Positions 12,937 to 22,449 of a stretch of DNA of 64,000 nucleotides are shown here, one piece after another. Each line of letters begins with the position of its first letter. Within the stretch, counting starts at the first letter, position 1. The position numbers and the translations under genes were made by a program. Origin of the DNA: an uncultured SAR86 cluster bacterium. GTDB taxonomy: Bacteria > Pseudomonadota > Gammaproteobacteria > Magnimaribacterales > D2472. The stretch lies in NCBI GenBank assembly GCA_902557645.1, contig CACEAP010000002.1:124001-188000 (forward strand), read 5' to 3'. The notes under the pieces are model-generated. The model saw nothing but the letters and a program-made list of their open reading frames with translations, made no database searches and was not told where the DNA came from.

Positions 12937-13782
12937 ATGCGATTAATACTATTTCTATTTTCTATCCTGCCATTAAAGCTAGGCAAGGCATTAATTAGAC
13001 AAACTATGAGAATTTTTCCAATAACGTTTTTAGATTCTTATAAAACTACTCTAATAAATATAAATATTTGTTTTAAGCATCTATCCGTGGCTGAGAAAGA
13101 ATTGCTTGCAAGAAATAGCCTAATAGAGTCAATTTGTGGCCTATATGAAACATTTTATGCTCTTTCTAGATCAACAAAGACTATCTCGAAGAACATTAAA
13201 AGAATTGATAATAAATATTTATTAGCAAGCAACACTAGAGCTAATAATGGACTCATAATTTCAGGCATACACAACAGAAGTGTTGATGTTGCTCTTCAAT
13301 GGGTGAATGGACAAGCCCCAACGGTTGGGCTTTATAAACCACCCAAAATTAAGCTGCTAGATGTTTATGTCAAAAAACATAGAGAACAAAATAACAATAA
13401 AGTTTTTACAACAAGCTTTAAAGGTGTAAAAGAGTTATTTAAAGCTATTAATAAAAATGAAATAGTTATTATGGCTTCTGATCAAGTGCCAAAAGATGGA
13501 ATGGGCGAATATGCTAAGTTTTTTAATAGAGAGGCATATACAACAACCCTAATAACATCTTTAGCAAATAAAACAGGAAAACCTCTTATATATATAGCTC
13601 TGCTAGGAACAAAAGATAATGAAATTAAAATAGTTTTCAAAGATGCTCCAGAGATAAAAACTGTTGAATCAATGAACTCTACTATGGCTGAAATAATAAA
13701 GATTAATCCTCAAGATTATTCTTGGGAATACAAAAGATTTAAAAAGCCGCCTAAAGGTATAGAAAATCCTTATAGGAATTAA
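12937..13782 (+). CDS. LpxL/HtrB-family lipid A acyltransferase
   Basis: This 281-residue protein resembles the late acyltransferases that add lauroyl or myristoyl chains to lipid A. It has an N-terminal hydrophobic segment, the H-X4-D catalytic motif HNRSVD, SDQVPKDGMGEYAKFFNR, and the C-terminal pattern YSWEYKRFKKPPKG. It is slightly short (E. coli LpxL has 306). A paralogue occupies the same position after the glycyl-tRNA synthetase genes in pseudomonads. Its TAA overlaps the trkH stop within TTAA. Donor chain and acceptor cannot be assigned. Confidence 0.85.
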   Translation: MRLILFLFSILPLKLGKALIRQTMRIFPITFLDSYKTTLININICFKHLSVAEKELLARNSLIESICGLYETFYALSRSTKTISKNIKRIDNKYLLASNTRANNGLIISGIHNRSVDVALQWVNGQAPTVGLYKPPKIKLLDVYVKKHREQNNNKVFTTSFKGVKELFKAINKNEIVIMASDQVPKDGMGEYAKFFNREAYTTTLITSLANKTGKPLIYIALLGTKDNEIKIVFKDAPEIKTVESMNSTMAEIIKINPQDYSWEYKRFKKPPKGIENPYRN

Positions 13783-15212
13783 CGCCTCCAAAATAAAGGC
13801 ATAAATAGAACCAAGACAGTGAATATTTCTAGTCTTCCAAGAATCATGCCAAAAGCTAAAACCCCTTTACCAATTGAAGTTACAGAAGAGTAATTGCTGG
13901 AGACCTCTCCCAGTCCAGGCCCTAAATTATTAAGGCATGCACCAATAGCAGAAAATGCCGTAGTAAAATCAAGCCCAGTAGCTAATAAAGCAAATAGCAG
14001 AAGCATAAAGCTAATTACATAAATGGAGAAGAAGCCCCAAACAGATTCTGCTACTGAGCTATCAACTACCTTTGTTCCAATTTTTACTGAAACAACAGCA
14101 TTAGGATGTATTATTTTAATAAGCTGTTTTTTTGCATGATTAAGCATAATAAGAATCCGCCAAGACTTTATACCTCCACCAACTGAGCCAGAGCAGCCTC
14201 CTATAAAAGCGCCAATTAAAAGCAAAAAACCTATAACAGTTGGCCAAGCTGAATAATCTGTTGTTGTAAAACCAGTTGTTGATACTATTGAAACAACTTG
14301 AAACAAGATATTTCTTTGAGACTCAAAACTCCCTAAATCAATAAAAAGAATAATAGAGCTCACAAAAAATATTAACCCCATTATGCTAATAAAAAATTTG
14401 AACTCTGGATCATAAAAATATCTCAAAGCTCTTCCTTTAAATATTGCAGAATAATGAAGTGCAAAGCTAGACGCAGAAACAATCATAAAAAAAACGCAAA
14501 CCATTTCAATACTCAGACTATTAAAGTGACCAATGCTTTCGTCGTAGGTAGAAAAACCACCGATTGATACTGTGCTTAAGCTATGAGCTATCGCATCAAA
14601 GGTATTCATACCAGCTAGCCAATACAAAGCTGCGCATAAAACAGTAAGGCCAAAATATATTATCCATAACGCTTTAGCGGTTTCTGTTATTCTGGGAGTA
14701 AGCTTTTGATCATTCATAGCCCCAGGAATATCAGCTTTATATAATTGCCCTCCACCTATACCTAAAATTGGCATTACAGCTATAGCTAAAACTATTAACC
14801 CCATGCCACCCATCCATTGCAGAAGCTGCCTATAAATTAATAATGACTCATCTAATGATGAAATATTTGTAATAACTGTTGCGCCTGTTGTAGTAATGCC
14901 TGACATTGCTTCAAAAAAAGAGTCTATTGGGGTCATGCCGCTAAGAAAGAAAGGTATGGATCCTGCCAGCGCAAGAACCAACCAAAAAAGAGTAATTATT
15001 ATAAAACCATCATTAGTATTTAATTCTTGCTTATGACCTTTAGAAAAATACCAAAAACTTAAACCAAGAAAAGCAACAACAAGAAATGTAGTAATAAAAA
15101 TATTAAGACTAGTATCCTTATATAAAAGAGAAACTCCTATTGGAATCATAAATGAAACACTGAATAGAACTAACAAGATACCAAAAAGATTTAAAATAGC
15201 TTTTAGATTCAT
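13779..15212 (-). CDS. trkH: Trk potassium uptake protein TrkH
   Basis: TrkH is the membrane channel subunit of the low-affinity Trk K+ uptake system. The 477-residue, very hydrophobic protein shows the repeated pore-loop elements of the family (SGITTTGATV, STVSIGGFSTYD, STTGFTTTDYSAWP, GACLNNLGPGLG), whose glycines line the selectivity filter. It starts at ATG 15212, sharing one base with the trkA stop (TAATG), so TrkA and TrkH are translated as a pair. In many relatives trkH also follows trkA. Confidence 0.96.
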   Translation of the reverse strand: MNLKAILNLFGILLVLFSVSFMIPIGVSLLYKDTSLNIFITTFLVVAFLGLSFWYFSKGHKQELNTNDGFIIITLFWLVLALAGSIPFFLSGMTPIDSFFEAMSGITTTGATVITNISSLDESLLIYRQLLQWMGGMGLIVLAIAVMPILGIGGGQLYKADIPGAMNDQKLTPRITETAKALWIIYFGLTVLCAALYWLAGMNTFDAIAHSLSTVSIGGFSTYDESIGHFNSLSIEMVCVFFMIVSASSFALHYSAIFKGRALRYFYDPEFKFFISIMGLIFFVSSIILFIDLGSFESQRNILFQVVSIVSTTGFTTTDYSAWPTVIGFLLLIGAFIGGCSGSVGGGIKSWRILIMLNHAKKQLIKIIHPNAVVSVKIGTKVVDSSVAESVWGFFSIYVISFMLLLFALLATGLDFTTAFSAIGACLNNLGPGLGEVSSNYSSVTSIGKGVLAFGMILGRLEIFTVLVLFMPLFWRR

Positions 15213-16567
15213 TAGCTTTTAGTAAATAACTTTTCTACCTCTTTTACCTTGTCTTTATTTGATAAGAAAATAATCAAATGATCCTCAATACAAAGTTCTA
15301 TACTTGAAGAAGGCATTACCACAACCCCCTTCCTAACTATTGCTCCAATCGAAGCCTCTTCTGGCATAGGTAAACTTTTTATAGGCTTTCCAAAGTAGTC
15401 GCTTGTGTACTCATTTGCATGGACAATGCCTTCTATTGCTTCTGCGCCAGAGTGCATTTTTAGAATTACATCCTGAGCAACATCACTTTCTCTTAGGTGC
15501 TGGAGGACTGATGAAACAGTTAATCTATGCGGAGCTATACAGCTATCAACAAATCCGGGTAATATATTTACATAAGAAGGGTTATTAAGGATAACCATTG
15601 TTTTGGTAGCCCCCAGCTTCTTAGCTAACAATGATGCCATGATATTAGCTTCATCGTCATTTGTTAATGAGCAGAATACATCAACTTGTGAAATATTTTC
15701 ACTCTTAAGAAGCTCTTGATCAGCACCTTTTCCTCTTAAAACAATTGTTTTTTCTAATGATCTTGATATTTCTTCACATCTTTCTTCATTAGGCTCAATT
15801 ATTTTTACTTTGTATGAGTCTTCTAGTTGTTTTGCTAAGTTAAATCCAATTTTTCCACCGCCTATAATCATAACTCTTGAATAAGCTTCTTGCTCAAGCC
15901 GCATTTCATTAACAACAGCATCTACATTTTCACTTGCTGTAACAAAATAGACCTCATCACCTTCTTTTACAATAGTATCCCCATCAGGAATAAACGGTTT
16001 TCCTTTTCTATAGATCGTAGGAATATAGCTATCAACCCCTGGCATATCATCTTCAATAGTTCGCAAGGCCTTATCAACTAATTTACCTGTTTTTTTAACT
16101 TTTACCGAAACCAGTTTAACCCTCCCATCTGCAAACTCTTCAATTTGCTCAGCCCCCGGATGATCAATAAGTTCTTTTAAGTGTGAAGTTACTTCATTTT
16201 CAGGACTAATAGGAATATCTATAATATTTGCGCCAAATGAATCAAGACAGTCCAAGTACGTACTGTCTTTAAACCTACAAATAGTTTTTTTAACTGAAAA
16301 TTTATTTTTAGCAATCTGACAGGCAGCTATATTTACCTCATCATTATTTGTTACTGCAAGAAGAATAGTTTCTTCATCGGCACCAGCTTTTTTAAAAGTT
16401 GAAGGATGAGCCGCATGGCCAATAATAGCGGCAATATCTAATCTATCTTGAAGCTCATCAACCTTATTTTTGTTAAGGTCGACAATAGAAATATCATAGC
16501 CATCCTGAGACAAATTTCTTGCCAAACTCTCTCCAACTTTACCTGCACCCAAAATAATAACTTTCAT
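15212..16567 (-). CDS. trkA: Trk system potassium uptake regulator TrkA
   Basis: TrkA is the cytoplasmic NAD-binding gating ring of the Trk channel. The 451 residues form two RCK repeats, each beginning with a dinucleotide-binding motif (GAGKVGESLA near residue 7, GGGKIGFNLA near residue 236) and each followed by a TrkA-C domain. It is upstream of and coupled to trkH. The usual neighbour rsmB, normally between fmt and trkA, is missing, leaving a 52-base gap to fmt. Confidence 0.96.
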   Translation of the reverse strand: MKVIILGAGKVGESLARNLSQDGYDISIVDLNKNKVDELQDRLDIAAIIGHAAHPSTFKKAGADEETILLAVTNNDEVNIAACQIAKNKFSVKKTICRFKDSTYLDCLDSFGANIIDIPISPENEVTSHLKELIDHPGAEQIEEFADGRVKLVSVKVKKTGKLVDKALRTIEDDMPGVDSYIPTIYRKGKPFIPDGDTIVKEGDEVYFVTASENVDAVVNEMRLEQEAYSRVMIIGGGKIGFNLAKQLEDSYKVKIIEPNEERCEEISRSLEKTIVLRGKGADQELLKSENISQVDVFCSLTNDDEANIMASLLAKKLGATKTMVILNNPSYVNILPGFVDSCIAPHRLTVSSVLQHLRESDVAQDVILKMHSGAEAIEGIVHANEYTSDYFGKPIKSLPMPEEASIGAIVRKGVVVMPSSSIELCIEDHLIIFLSNKDKVKEVEKLFTKS

Positions 16568-16619
16568 AGCCTCTTAAATTAAACCTCTTTTGACACAATT
16601 AAAACCCCTATTGGAATTT

Positions 16620-17543
16620 TTACGATTTAAGAAAAAAATCAGAATAGGAGTTATTTGCATCTTGAGCGCTAATAATTTTCTTATTAGGAAATTGTAAGTG
16701 AGTGATTACTATTGCTGTATCACCTGTTTTTATAGCAATACCATTGCTATCAAAATTAATAATTTCCCCATTAAGCCCACTCCGAACATCTTTTAATTCA
16801 TACATTCCATGAATTTTAATTACTGTATCTTTGTATAAAAAATATGAGTCTGGCCATCCTTTATATGCCTTAAATTTATTAATAATGTTATTTGAACTAT
16901 CATTAAAATCTACCTTTCCATCAGACTTATTAATTTTAATACAGTAGGATGCATCTTCATGATTCTGCTTTTTTAGGTTAAAACTGTTTTCATTTATACT
17001 TTTTAAAATATCTCCAATATTGTTAGCAGCTAGATTTGACAGTTTATTTTCTAGGGTGATCTTGTCATCAGTTTCTTTAATATCTAAAACTAGTTTTTTA
17101 ATAAGATCACCTTCATCCATCTTTTCATTCATTTTAATAAAACTTATTCCAGTTTTAGAATCACCATTAATTAATGAAGTTTGTATAGGTGATGCGCCTC
17201 TATATTTTGGGAGCAAAGAATAATGAATATTAATACTCATTTTATTAGGAACTTTTAACATCCAGGCAGGCAATATTTTTCCATATGCAGAAACAACAAG
17301 AAAGTCTATATCTATACTCTCAACTTCTTGTCTGAATGCACCATCATTTAAGTCCAATGGTTTTAGTGTATTAAGGCCAAGATTTAGCGCTACTGTTGAG
17401 ACTTCACTCAAATCAACAGATTTACCCCTTTTTTTTCTTTTGTCAGGCTGTGAAATCACTAGCGGTATACTAAAGCCAGCTTTATATAGTTTTTCCAGTA
17501 TATTTGCAGATATCTGTGGACTTCCAACAAAAACAATATTCAT
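16620..17543 (-). CDS. fmt: Methionyl-tRNA formyltransferase
   Basis: Fmt formylates the initiator Met-tRNA using 10-formyl-THF. The 307-residue protein begins MNIVFVGSPQISANILEKL and carries the signature HYSLLPKYRGASPIQ, which contains the active-site region. The C-terminal OB-like domain is present. It follows def by 73 bases on the same strand, the classic def-fmt pairing of adding and removing the N-formyl group. Confidence 0.96.
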   Translation of the reverse strand: MNIVFVGSPQISANILEKLYKAGFSIPLVISQPDKRKKRGKSVDLSEVSTVALNLGLNTLKPLDLNDGAFRQEVESIDIDFLVVSAYGKILPAWMLKVPNKMSINIHYSLLPKYRGASPIQTSLINGDSKTGISFIKMNEKMDEGDLIKKLVLDIKETDDKITLENKLSNLAANNIGDILKSINENSFNLKKQNHEDASYCIKINKSDGKVDFNDSSNNIINKFKAYKGWPDSYFLYKDTVIKIHGMYELKDVRSGLNGEIINFDSNGIAIKTGDTAIVITHLQFPNKKIISAQDANNSYSDFFLKS

Positions 17544-17616
17544 CTTACTTTAAAATCCATTAATTTCTCTTATATTCGTCTAAGTTCTTATAAAAGTAGC
17601 TAAAATATATATTAAA

Positions 17617-18108
17617 TTACCTAGTTGCTCTATTTTTAAGCCTTGATCGCTTAAGAGGGCTTAGGTAATCAACCAATAATTTTCCTTCAAGATGATCTAT
17701 TTCATGTTGAATGCATACAGCAAGAAGGCCTTCTGGGTTAGATTTATGTTGTTTGCCTTTTAAATCTGACCAATGAAGCTCTATTTTGTCTGGACGGGAA
17801 ACCTCAACACTTGCGCCTGGTATTGATAAACAGCCTTCTTCGCATGGAACTAGACTTTTGTTGTCTAATATTTTTACTTCTGGATTAACAAATATTAAAG
17901 GAGTGTCTCTGTCATCGCTTATATCTATAACAACCAGACGTATATGCACATCAACCTGAGTAGCAGCAAGCCCAATACCGTTTTCGGCATACATAGTTTC
18001 AAGCATATCTGTAGATAAATTATCTAGACTTTTGTCGAATATTTCCACTTCTTTTGCTACAGTTCTTAGGCGAGGATCAGGATATTTAAGTATTTTTAGA
18101 ATAGACAT
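17617..18108 (-). CDS. def: Peptide deformylase
   Basis: Def removes the formyl group from nascent proteins. All three motifs are present in the 163-residue protein: GIGLAATQ, EGCLSIPG (metal-ligand Cys) and QHEIDHLEGKLL (HEXXH metal ligands and catalytic Glu). Length is near E. coli (169). It is divergent from purE across a 59-base gap that holds two copies of TATAATCT, plausible -10 material. Confidence 0.97.
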   Translation of the reverse strand: MSILKILKYPDPRLRTVAKEVEIFDKSLDNLSTDMLETMYAENGIGLAATQVDVHIRLVVIDISDDRDTPLIFVNPEVKILDNKSLVPCEEGCLSIPGASVEVSRPDKIELHWSDLKGKQHKSNPEGLLAVCIQHEIDHLEGKLLVDYLSPLKRSRLKNRATR

Positions 18109-18167
18109 ATTGCTATATTATAATCTCTTAATCTATAATCTGCATAATTTAATAAAATAAGGAATAT

Positions 18168-18668
18168 ATGGCAGAAAATAATGTCGATGTAGCGGTTTTA
18201 ATGGGTTCAGACTCAGATTTGCCTATTGTTAACGAAGTTTTTAAGATTTTTGATGATTTTGGCGTTAAATATTCAAAAAGTGTCTTATCTGCCCATAGAA
18301 CTCCTCACCAAGTGATAGAGCTTATTAAAAAATCAGAATCTAATGGCTGCAAGCTATTTATTGCAGCAGCTGGCATGGCAGCTCACCTTGCTGGAGCAGT
18401 CGCAGCACACAGTTTAAAGCCTGTAATTGGTATACCGATTGAGTCTGGTGGTTTAGGAGGATTAGATTCTCTATTGTCTACTGCTCAAATGCCTCCAGGA
18501 ATCCCAGTTGCAACTGTTGCAGTTGGAAAAGCTGGAGCAAAAAACAGCGCAATATTGGCTATCCAAATGCTAGCCATATCAGATCAAGCGCTTGCAGAAA
18601 AAATGCGTAACTATAGACAAAATATGACAAATGAAGTCTTGGAAAAAAATAAGAAGTTAAATTCATAA
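18168..18668 (+). CDS. purE: N5-carboxyaminoimidazole ribonucleotide mutase
   Basis: PurE converts N5-CAIR to CAIR in de novo purine synthesis. The 166-residue protein has VLMGSDSDLPI, SAHRTPHQV and AAGMAAHLAG, the phosphate and substrate loops of class I PurE. An AAGGA sequence precedes ATG 18168. The usual partner purK is not adjacent; tsaC follows after 3 bases. Confidence 0.96.
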   Translation: MAENNVDVAVLMGSDSDLPIVNEVFKIFDDFGVKYSKSVLSAHRTPHQVIELIKKSESNGCKLFIAAAGMAAHLAGAVAAHSLKPVIGIPIESGGLGGLDSLLSTAQMPPGIPVATVAVGKAGAKNSAILAIQMLAISDQALAEKMRNYRQNMTNEVLEKNKKLNS

Positions 18669-18671
18669 TCT

Positions 18672-19232
18672 GTGTTAGATCTTTTAACTCAGACAGATGC
18701 TTCTGAGTGGCTAAAAAAAGGAAATATTTTAATATATCCTACTGAAGGTGTATGGGGAATTGGTTGTGATGCACTCAATGAAAAATCAGTATCAAGGGTG
18801 TACCAGCTTAAAAAAAGGCCACTTGATAAAAGCCTTATAATTTTATGCAACAATATTAATGTTATGAAAAAATTCTTAATGCCTTTATCAAAAAAAGAGT
18901 TAAATTTTATCGATGAAATGGATGGCGATCCTGTTACTTTTTTATACAAATATAACCCATTAAATACACCAAGTCATTTACAAAATAAATCTGGCAAGCT
19001 AGCTATAAGAGTAAGTACTTACTACCATATTACTCCATTATTAAAAGCATTTAATGGTCCTATAACCTCTACATCTGCTAATATCTCAGGACAAAAAATT
19101 TTATCAAATATTGATGAAATAATAAAAGATTTTGACTTTGAAGATGTTGCATTTTATAACAAGCCACTAGGCCAATTAAATAAATCAACCCCTATAATAG
19201 ATTTATATACAAAGGAGATTATTCGACCATAA
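18672..19232 (+). CDS. tsaC: Threonylcarbamoyl-AMP synthase (TsaC/YrdC family)
   Basis: TsaC makes the threonylcarbamoyl-AMP intermediate for t6A37 tRNA modification. The 186 residues show YPTEGVWGIGCDAL, the KKRP nucleotide-binding motif and TSTSANISGQ. The start is GTG 18672. The TAA stop shares its last A with the ATG of hemF (TAATG). The tsaC-hemF-aroE order matches pseudomonads. Confidence 0.94.
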   Translation: MLDLLTQTDASEWLKKGNILIYPTEGVWGIGCDALNEKSVSRVYQLKKRPLDKSLIILCNNINVMKKFLMPLSKKELNFIDEMDGDPVTFLYKYNPLNTPSHLQNKSGKLAIRVSTYYHITPLLKAFNGPITSTSANISGQKILSNIDEIIKDFDFEDVAFYNKPLGQLNKSTPIIDLYTKEIIRP

Positions 19233-20134
19233 TGATTATGACTTTTGACGACCAATTTTCTAAGATTCAATCGCAAATTATCGAAAAATATTGCAACCTT
19301 GAATCAAGTAAATCATGTGTTATCTCAGATGATAATTGGGTCCGCAAAGAGGGTGGCGGCGGAAGAACATTCATAATTGAAAAAGGAAAATTTTTTGATA
19401 AAGCAGCTATTAATTTTTCATCAATATCTGGGAAAAAATTGCCAAAATCTGCACTAGATTATTTTGAGAAAAATAATGCAAATTCATATCAAGCAATGGG
19501 GGTTTCAGTAATAACCCATCCCAAGAACCCTTTTATACCTACAAGTCATATGAATGTAAGATTATTCTTATTATTAAATAAGAATAAAGAAGTAATTAAT
19601 TGGTGGGTAGGAGGCGGGTATGACCTTACGCCTTATTTTGCATATGAGAAAGACTGCATATTTTGGCACAAAGCAGCCAAAACCAATCTAGATGCCTTTA
19701 ACAAAGGTTTTTATAAGAAATTTGCTAGTAATTGTGATGAATACTTCTATTTACCCCACAGAGACGAAAAAAGAGGTATAGGAGGCATATTTTTTGATAA
19801 TTTCAATGATTTACCTATTGATAAATCTTTAGAAATGCTTGAGAGCGTTGCAAACACATATCTAAAAAGCTATTTAAAGATAATAAAACTAAGACAAAAT
19901 CGAAGTTTTTCCGCATCAAATAAAGCTTTTCAGGAATATAGAAGAGGAAGATATGCGGAGTTTAACCTTTTATATGATAGAGGCACCTCATTTGGGCTTC
20001 AATCTGGAGGAAGAATAGAGTCCATTCTTGCATCTTTGCCACCAATGACCTCATGGATTTACAAAAAAGACAATAAATTTAAAAAATATGAGGAAAATCT
20101 TCTATTTATCCTCAAAAAGAGGTGGAGAGGTTAA
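19232..20134 (+). CDS. hemF: Oxygen-dependent coproporphyrinogen III oxidase
   Basis: HemF oxidatively decarboxylates coproporphyrinogen III in heme synthesis and needs O2, consistent with an aerobe. The 300-residue protein has the conserved EGGGGRTF, WWVGGGYDLTPY, KKRGIGGIFFDNF-like and EYRRGRYAEFNLLYDRGTSFGLQSGGR regions. A second in-frame ATG two codons in (19238) is an equally possible start. It feeds heme to the oxidase genes downstream. Confidence 0.96.
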   Translation: MIMTFDDQFSKIQSQIIEKYCNLESSKSCVISDDNWVRKEGGGGRTFIIEKGKFFDKAAINFSSISGKKLPKSALDYFEKNNANSYQAMGVSVITHPKNPFIPTSHMNVRLFLLLNKNKEVINWWVGGGYDLTPYFAYEKDCIFWHKAAKTNLDAFNKGFYKKFASNCDEYFYLPHRDEKRGIGGIFFDNFNDLPIDKSLEMLESVANTYLKSYLKIIKLRQNRSFSASNKAFQEYRRGRYAEFNLLYDRGTSFGLQSGGRIESILASLPPMTSWIYKKDNKFKKYEENLLFILKKRWRG

Positions 20135-20146
20135 AATCCTAGAATA

Positions 20147-20953
20147 ATGTCAAAAATATACAAATTAGGAGTCATTGGAGATCCAATTGATCACTCATTA
20201 TCCCCTTTTATACATTCAAGGTTTGGCAGACAGGAAAATATAAGTTTAGATTATAGAGCCTATAAAGTAAGCAATATTGACCTAAATAGCTTCATAGATG
20301 AATTTTTTTCATCCAAATCTGCAAAAGGATTAAATATTACTCTGCCACATAAAAAAAATGCAGTAGCTGCTGTTGATAAATTATCAGAAGAAGCATCTTT
20401 TTTAGAAGCAATTAATACTATTAATCAAAAATCTACAATGCTTTATGGGCATTCAACAGATGGAGATGGATTAATTAAAGACTTAAATGAGAAAAATATT
20501 AATATTAAAGATAAAAGAATTCTGATTATTGGTGCAGGCGCAGCAATTGAAAGCGTACTTTACAAAATCATTAATGCAAAGCCAGCGACCCTTACAATTC
20601 TTAATCGAACAATAGAGAGAGCGGAAATACTGCAAGTAAAATATCGATCAATGATAAACATCTCAATCAGAGCCGAATCAAGTTTCTATGATCTTGTTAT
20701 TAATGGATCATCCGCAGGATTAACAGGCGAATTTAGCCCGCCTGATGAAACCCTTTTTAACAAAGATACAATTTTTTATGATTTAAACTATTCCCTTAAT
20801 GGAACGAGCTTCTGTAACTGGGCTGAGAACATATCTGAAAATTCTTATGACGGAACCGGAATGCTCATTGCTCAAGCCGCCTTATCTTTTTATGAGTGGT
20901 TTGGAGTAATGCCGGATACAAAAAAAATTGCTAATGAGATAAGTGATCTTTAA
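20147..20953 (+). CDS. aroE: Shikimate dehydrogenase
   Basis: AroE reduces 3-dehydroshikimate with NADPH in aromatic amino acid synthesis. The 268-residue protein has GDPIDHSLSPFIHS (substrate binding), GLNITLPHKK with the catalytic Lys, and the GAGAAIESVL nucleotide loop. Length matches the family (272). Its stop overlaps the next ATG in a TAATG junction. Confidence 0.96.
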   Translation: MSKIYKLGVIGDPIDHSLSPFIHSRFGRQENISLDYRAYKVSNIDLNSFIDEFFSSKSAKGLNITLPHKKNAVAAVDKLSEEASFLEAINTINQKSTMLYGHSTDGDGLIKDLNEKNINIKDKRILIIGAGAAIESVLYKIINAKPATLTILNRTIERAEILQVKYRSMINISIRAESSFYDLVINGSSAGLTGEFSPPDETLFNKDTIFYDLNYSLNGTSFCNWAENISENSYDGTGMLIAQAALSFYEWFGVMPDTKKIANEISDL

Positions 20954-21171
20954 TGACAAAAAAATTTACTCAATTTATTGCTGGAGCTATATGTCCAAGC
21001 TGTTCAGAAAAAGATTCTATAGCAATTCACAAAGATAATGATGAGATTTATTGTGTAAAATGCTCTTATAAAGAGTATCGACCTGGGTCAAAAAAAGACC
21101 CTGTTAAAAGTGTAAAATCAAGAGCAGTTAATGTGGTAGATATAACCAATTTTAATGCTATTAAAAAGTAG
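20953..21171 (+). CDS. YheV-like putative metal-binding protein (DUF2387)
   Basis: This 72-residue protein opens with TKKFTQFIAGAICPSC and has a second pair CVKC, making a CX2C...CX2C zinc-ribbon. The FIAGA-CPxC pattern is that of the YheV/DUF2387 family, whose function is not established. It is translationally coupled to aroE and ends the purE-tsaC-hemF-aroE run. Confidence 0.85.
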   Translation: MTKKFTQFIAGAICPSCSEKDSIAIHKDNDEIYCVKCSYKEYRPGSKKDPVKSVKSRAVNVVDITNFNAIKK

Positions 21172-21230
21172 TAATTTCACTGCAAAAATTATAGAATACA
21201 CGCAAAATTAGCTGTAAAAAAAACATTACT

Positions 21231-21258
21231 TTTAACGGCATCAAAAAAGTTCTATAAA
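21231..21258 (+). promoter_or_regulatory. Candidate sigma-70 promoter of the cytochrome oxidase cluster
   Basis: TTTAAC (21231-21236) and TATAAA (21253-21258) are spaced by 16 bases. They lie just upstream of coxB, which has an AAGGG ribosome-binding site at 21269-21273. The -35 match is weak. Confidence 0.45.
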
Positions 21259-21279
21259 AACTAGTTATAAGGGATATAC

Positions 21280-22431
21280 ATGACTAATGTTAGAAATCTA
21301 ATTTGTACATTTAAAACACAATTTATAGTTATAGCATTTGCACTTTCAAGCCAACTATCGGCTGAATGGGATGCATTAAATATGACTAAAGGCGCTACCG
21401 AAATAAGTAGAGAAGTCTATGACCTTCATATGCTTATTTTTTGGATATGTGTAGCTATTGGAGTTTTGGTTTTTGGAGTAATGTTTTATTCCATGTACGC
21501 CTATACTAAAAAGAAAAATCCCGTTGCTGCCACATTTCATGAAAGCACTAAAGTAGAAATTGCATGGACGATAATTCCTTTTCTAATTCTCATTGCAATG
21601 GCAGTGCCTGCATCTAAGACTCTTCAAACAATGTACAACGACGAAGCTGGTGATATTAATATTCAAGTAGTGGGCTACCAATGGAAATGGCAATACAGAT
21701 ACTTAGAAGATGATGTCAATTTTTTTGCAAATCTAACAACTGATTTAGACGAAATTTATAATAAAGTCCCTAAAGGTGAAAACTACTTAGAAGAAGTTGA
21801 TGAAATGGTCGTAATACCAGTTGGGAAAAAAGTAAGATTTTTAATAACAGCCAATGATGTTATTCATTCTTGGTGGGTTCCAGCGTTTGCTATTAAGCAA
21901 GATGCAATACCAGGATTCATAAATACCGCTTGGACAATTGTTGAAGAGCCAGGAATATATAGAGGAAAATGTACTGAGCTATGTGGTAAGAATCATGGCT
22001 TTATGCCCATAGTTGTTAAAGCAGTTGAACAAAATGAATATGATTCATGGATAGCAGAAAAACAAGCTGCAGCAATTGCAATGGCAGAATTAACAGAAAA
22101 AGATTGGACTGCTGAAGAATTAGTTGCTCGCGGAGAAGCTTTATATACAACTAATTGTGTTGCTTGTCATCAAGTGAATGGACAAGGAATAACTGGAATT
22201 TTTCCTGCTTTAGCTGGAAGTGAAATAGTAATGAATGACAAAGCAAGAAATATTGAAATTTTGATGGAGGGCGTGCAAGGAGCAGCCATGAATTCATTTA
22301 GTTATCTTTCAGAAGTTGAAATGGCTTCTGTGATAACTTACACAAGACAATCTTGGGGTAATGCGCAAAATGGCGATGGAGAAATAGTCGCACCTAAGGA
22401 TATTGTTGAATATAAGAAAAATAAAATTTAA
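21280..22431 (+). CDS. coxB: Cytochrome c oxidase subunit II with fused cytochrome c domain
   Basis: Subunit II takes electrons from cytochrome c through its CuA centre. The 383-residue protein has a leader and two membrane helices (residues about 10-110). A periplasmic cupredoxin domain follows, with WWVPAF and the CuA motif CTELCGKNHGFM. A C-terminal cytochrome c domain carries CVACH (near residue 292) and a later Met ligand region. The fused c domain marks a caa3-type subunit II. It heads the operon coxB-coxA-ctaG-coxC. Confidence 0.97.
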   Translation: MTNVRNLICTFKTQFIVIAFALSSQLSAEWDALNMTKGATEISREVYDLHMLIFWICVAIGVLVFGVMFYSMYAYTKKKNPVAATFHESTKVEIAWTIIPFLILIAMAVPASKTLQTMYNDEAGDINIQVVGYQWKWQYRYLEDDVNFFANLTTDLDEIYNKVPKGENYLEEVDEMVVIPVGKKVRFLITANDVIHSWWVPAFAIKQDAIPGFINTAWTIVEEPGIYRGKCTELCGKNHGFMPIVVKAVEQNEYDSWIAEKQAAAIAMAELTEKDWTAEELVARGEALYTTNCVACHQVNGQGITGIFPALAGSEIVMNDKARNIEILMEGVQGAAMNSFSYLSEVEMASVITYTRQSWGNAQNGDGEIVAPKDIVEYKKNKI

Positions 22432-22449
22432 TACTTAAAGAGGGTATAT

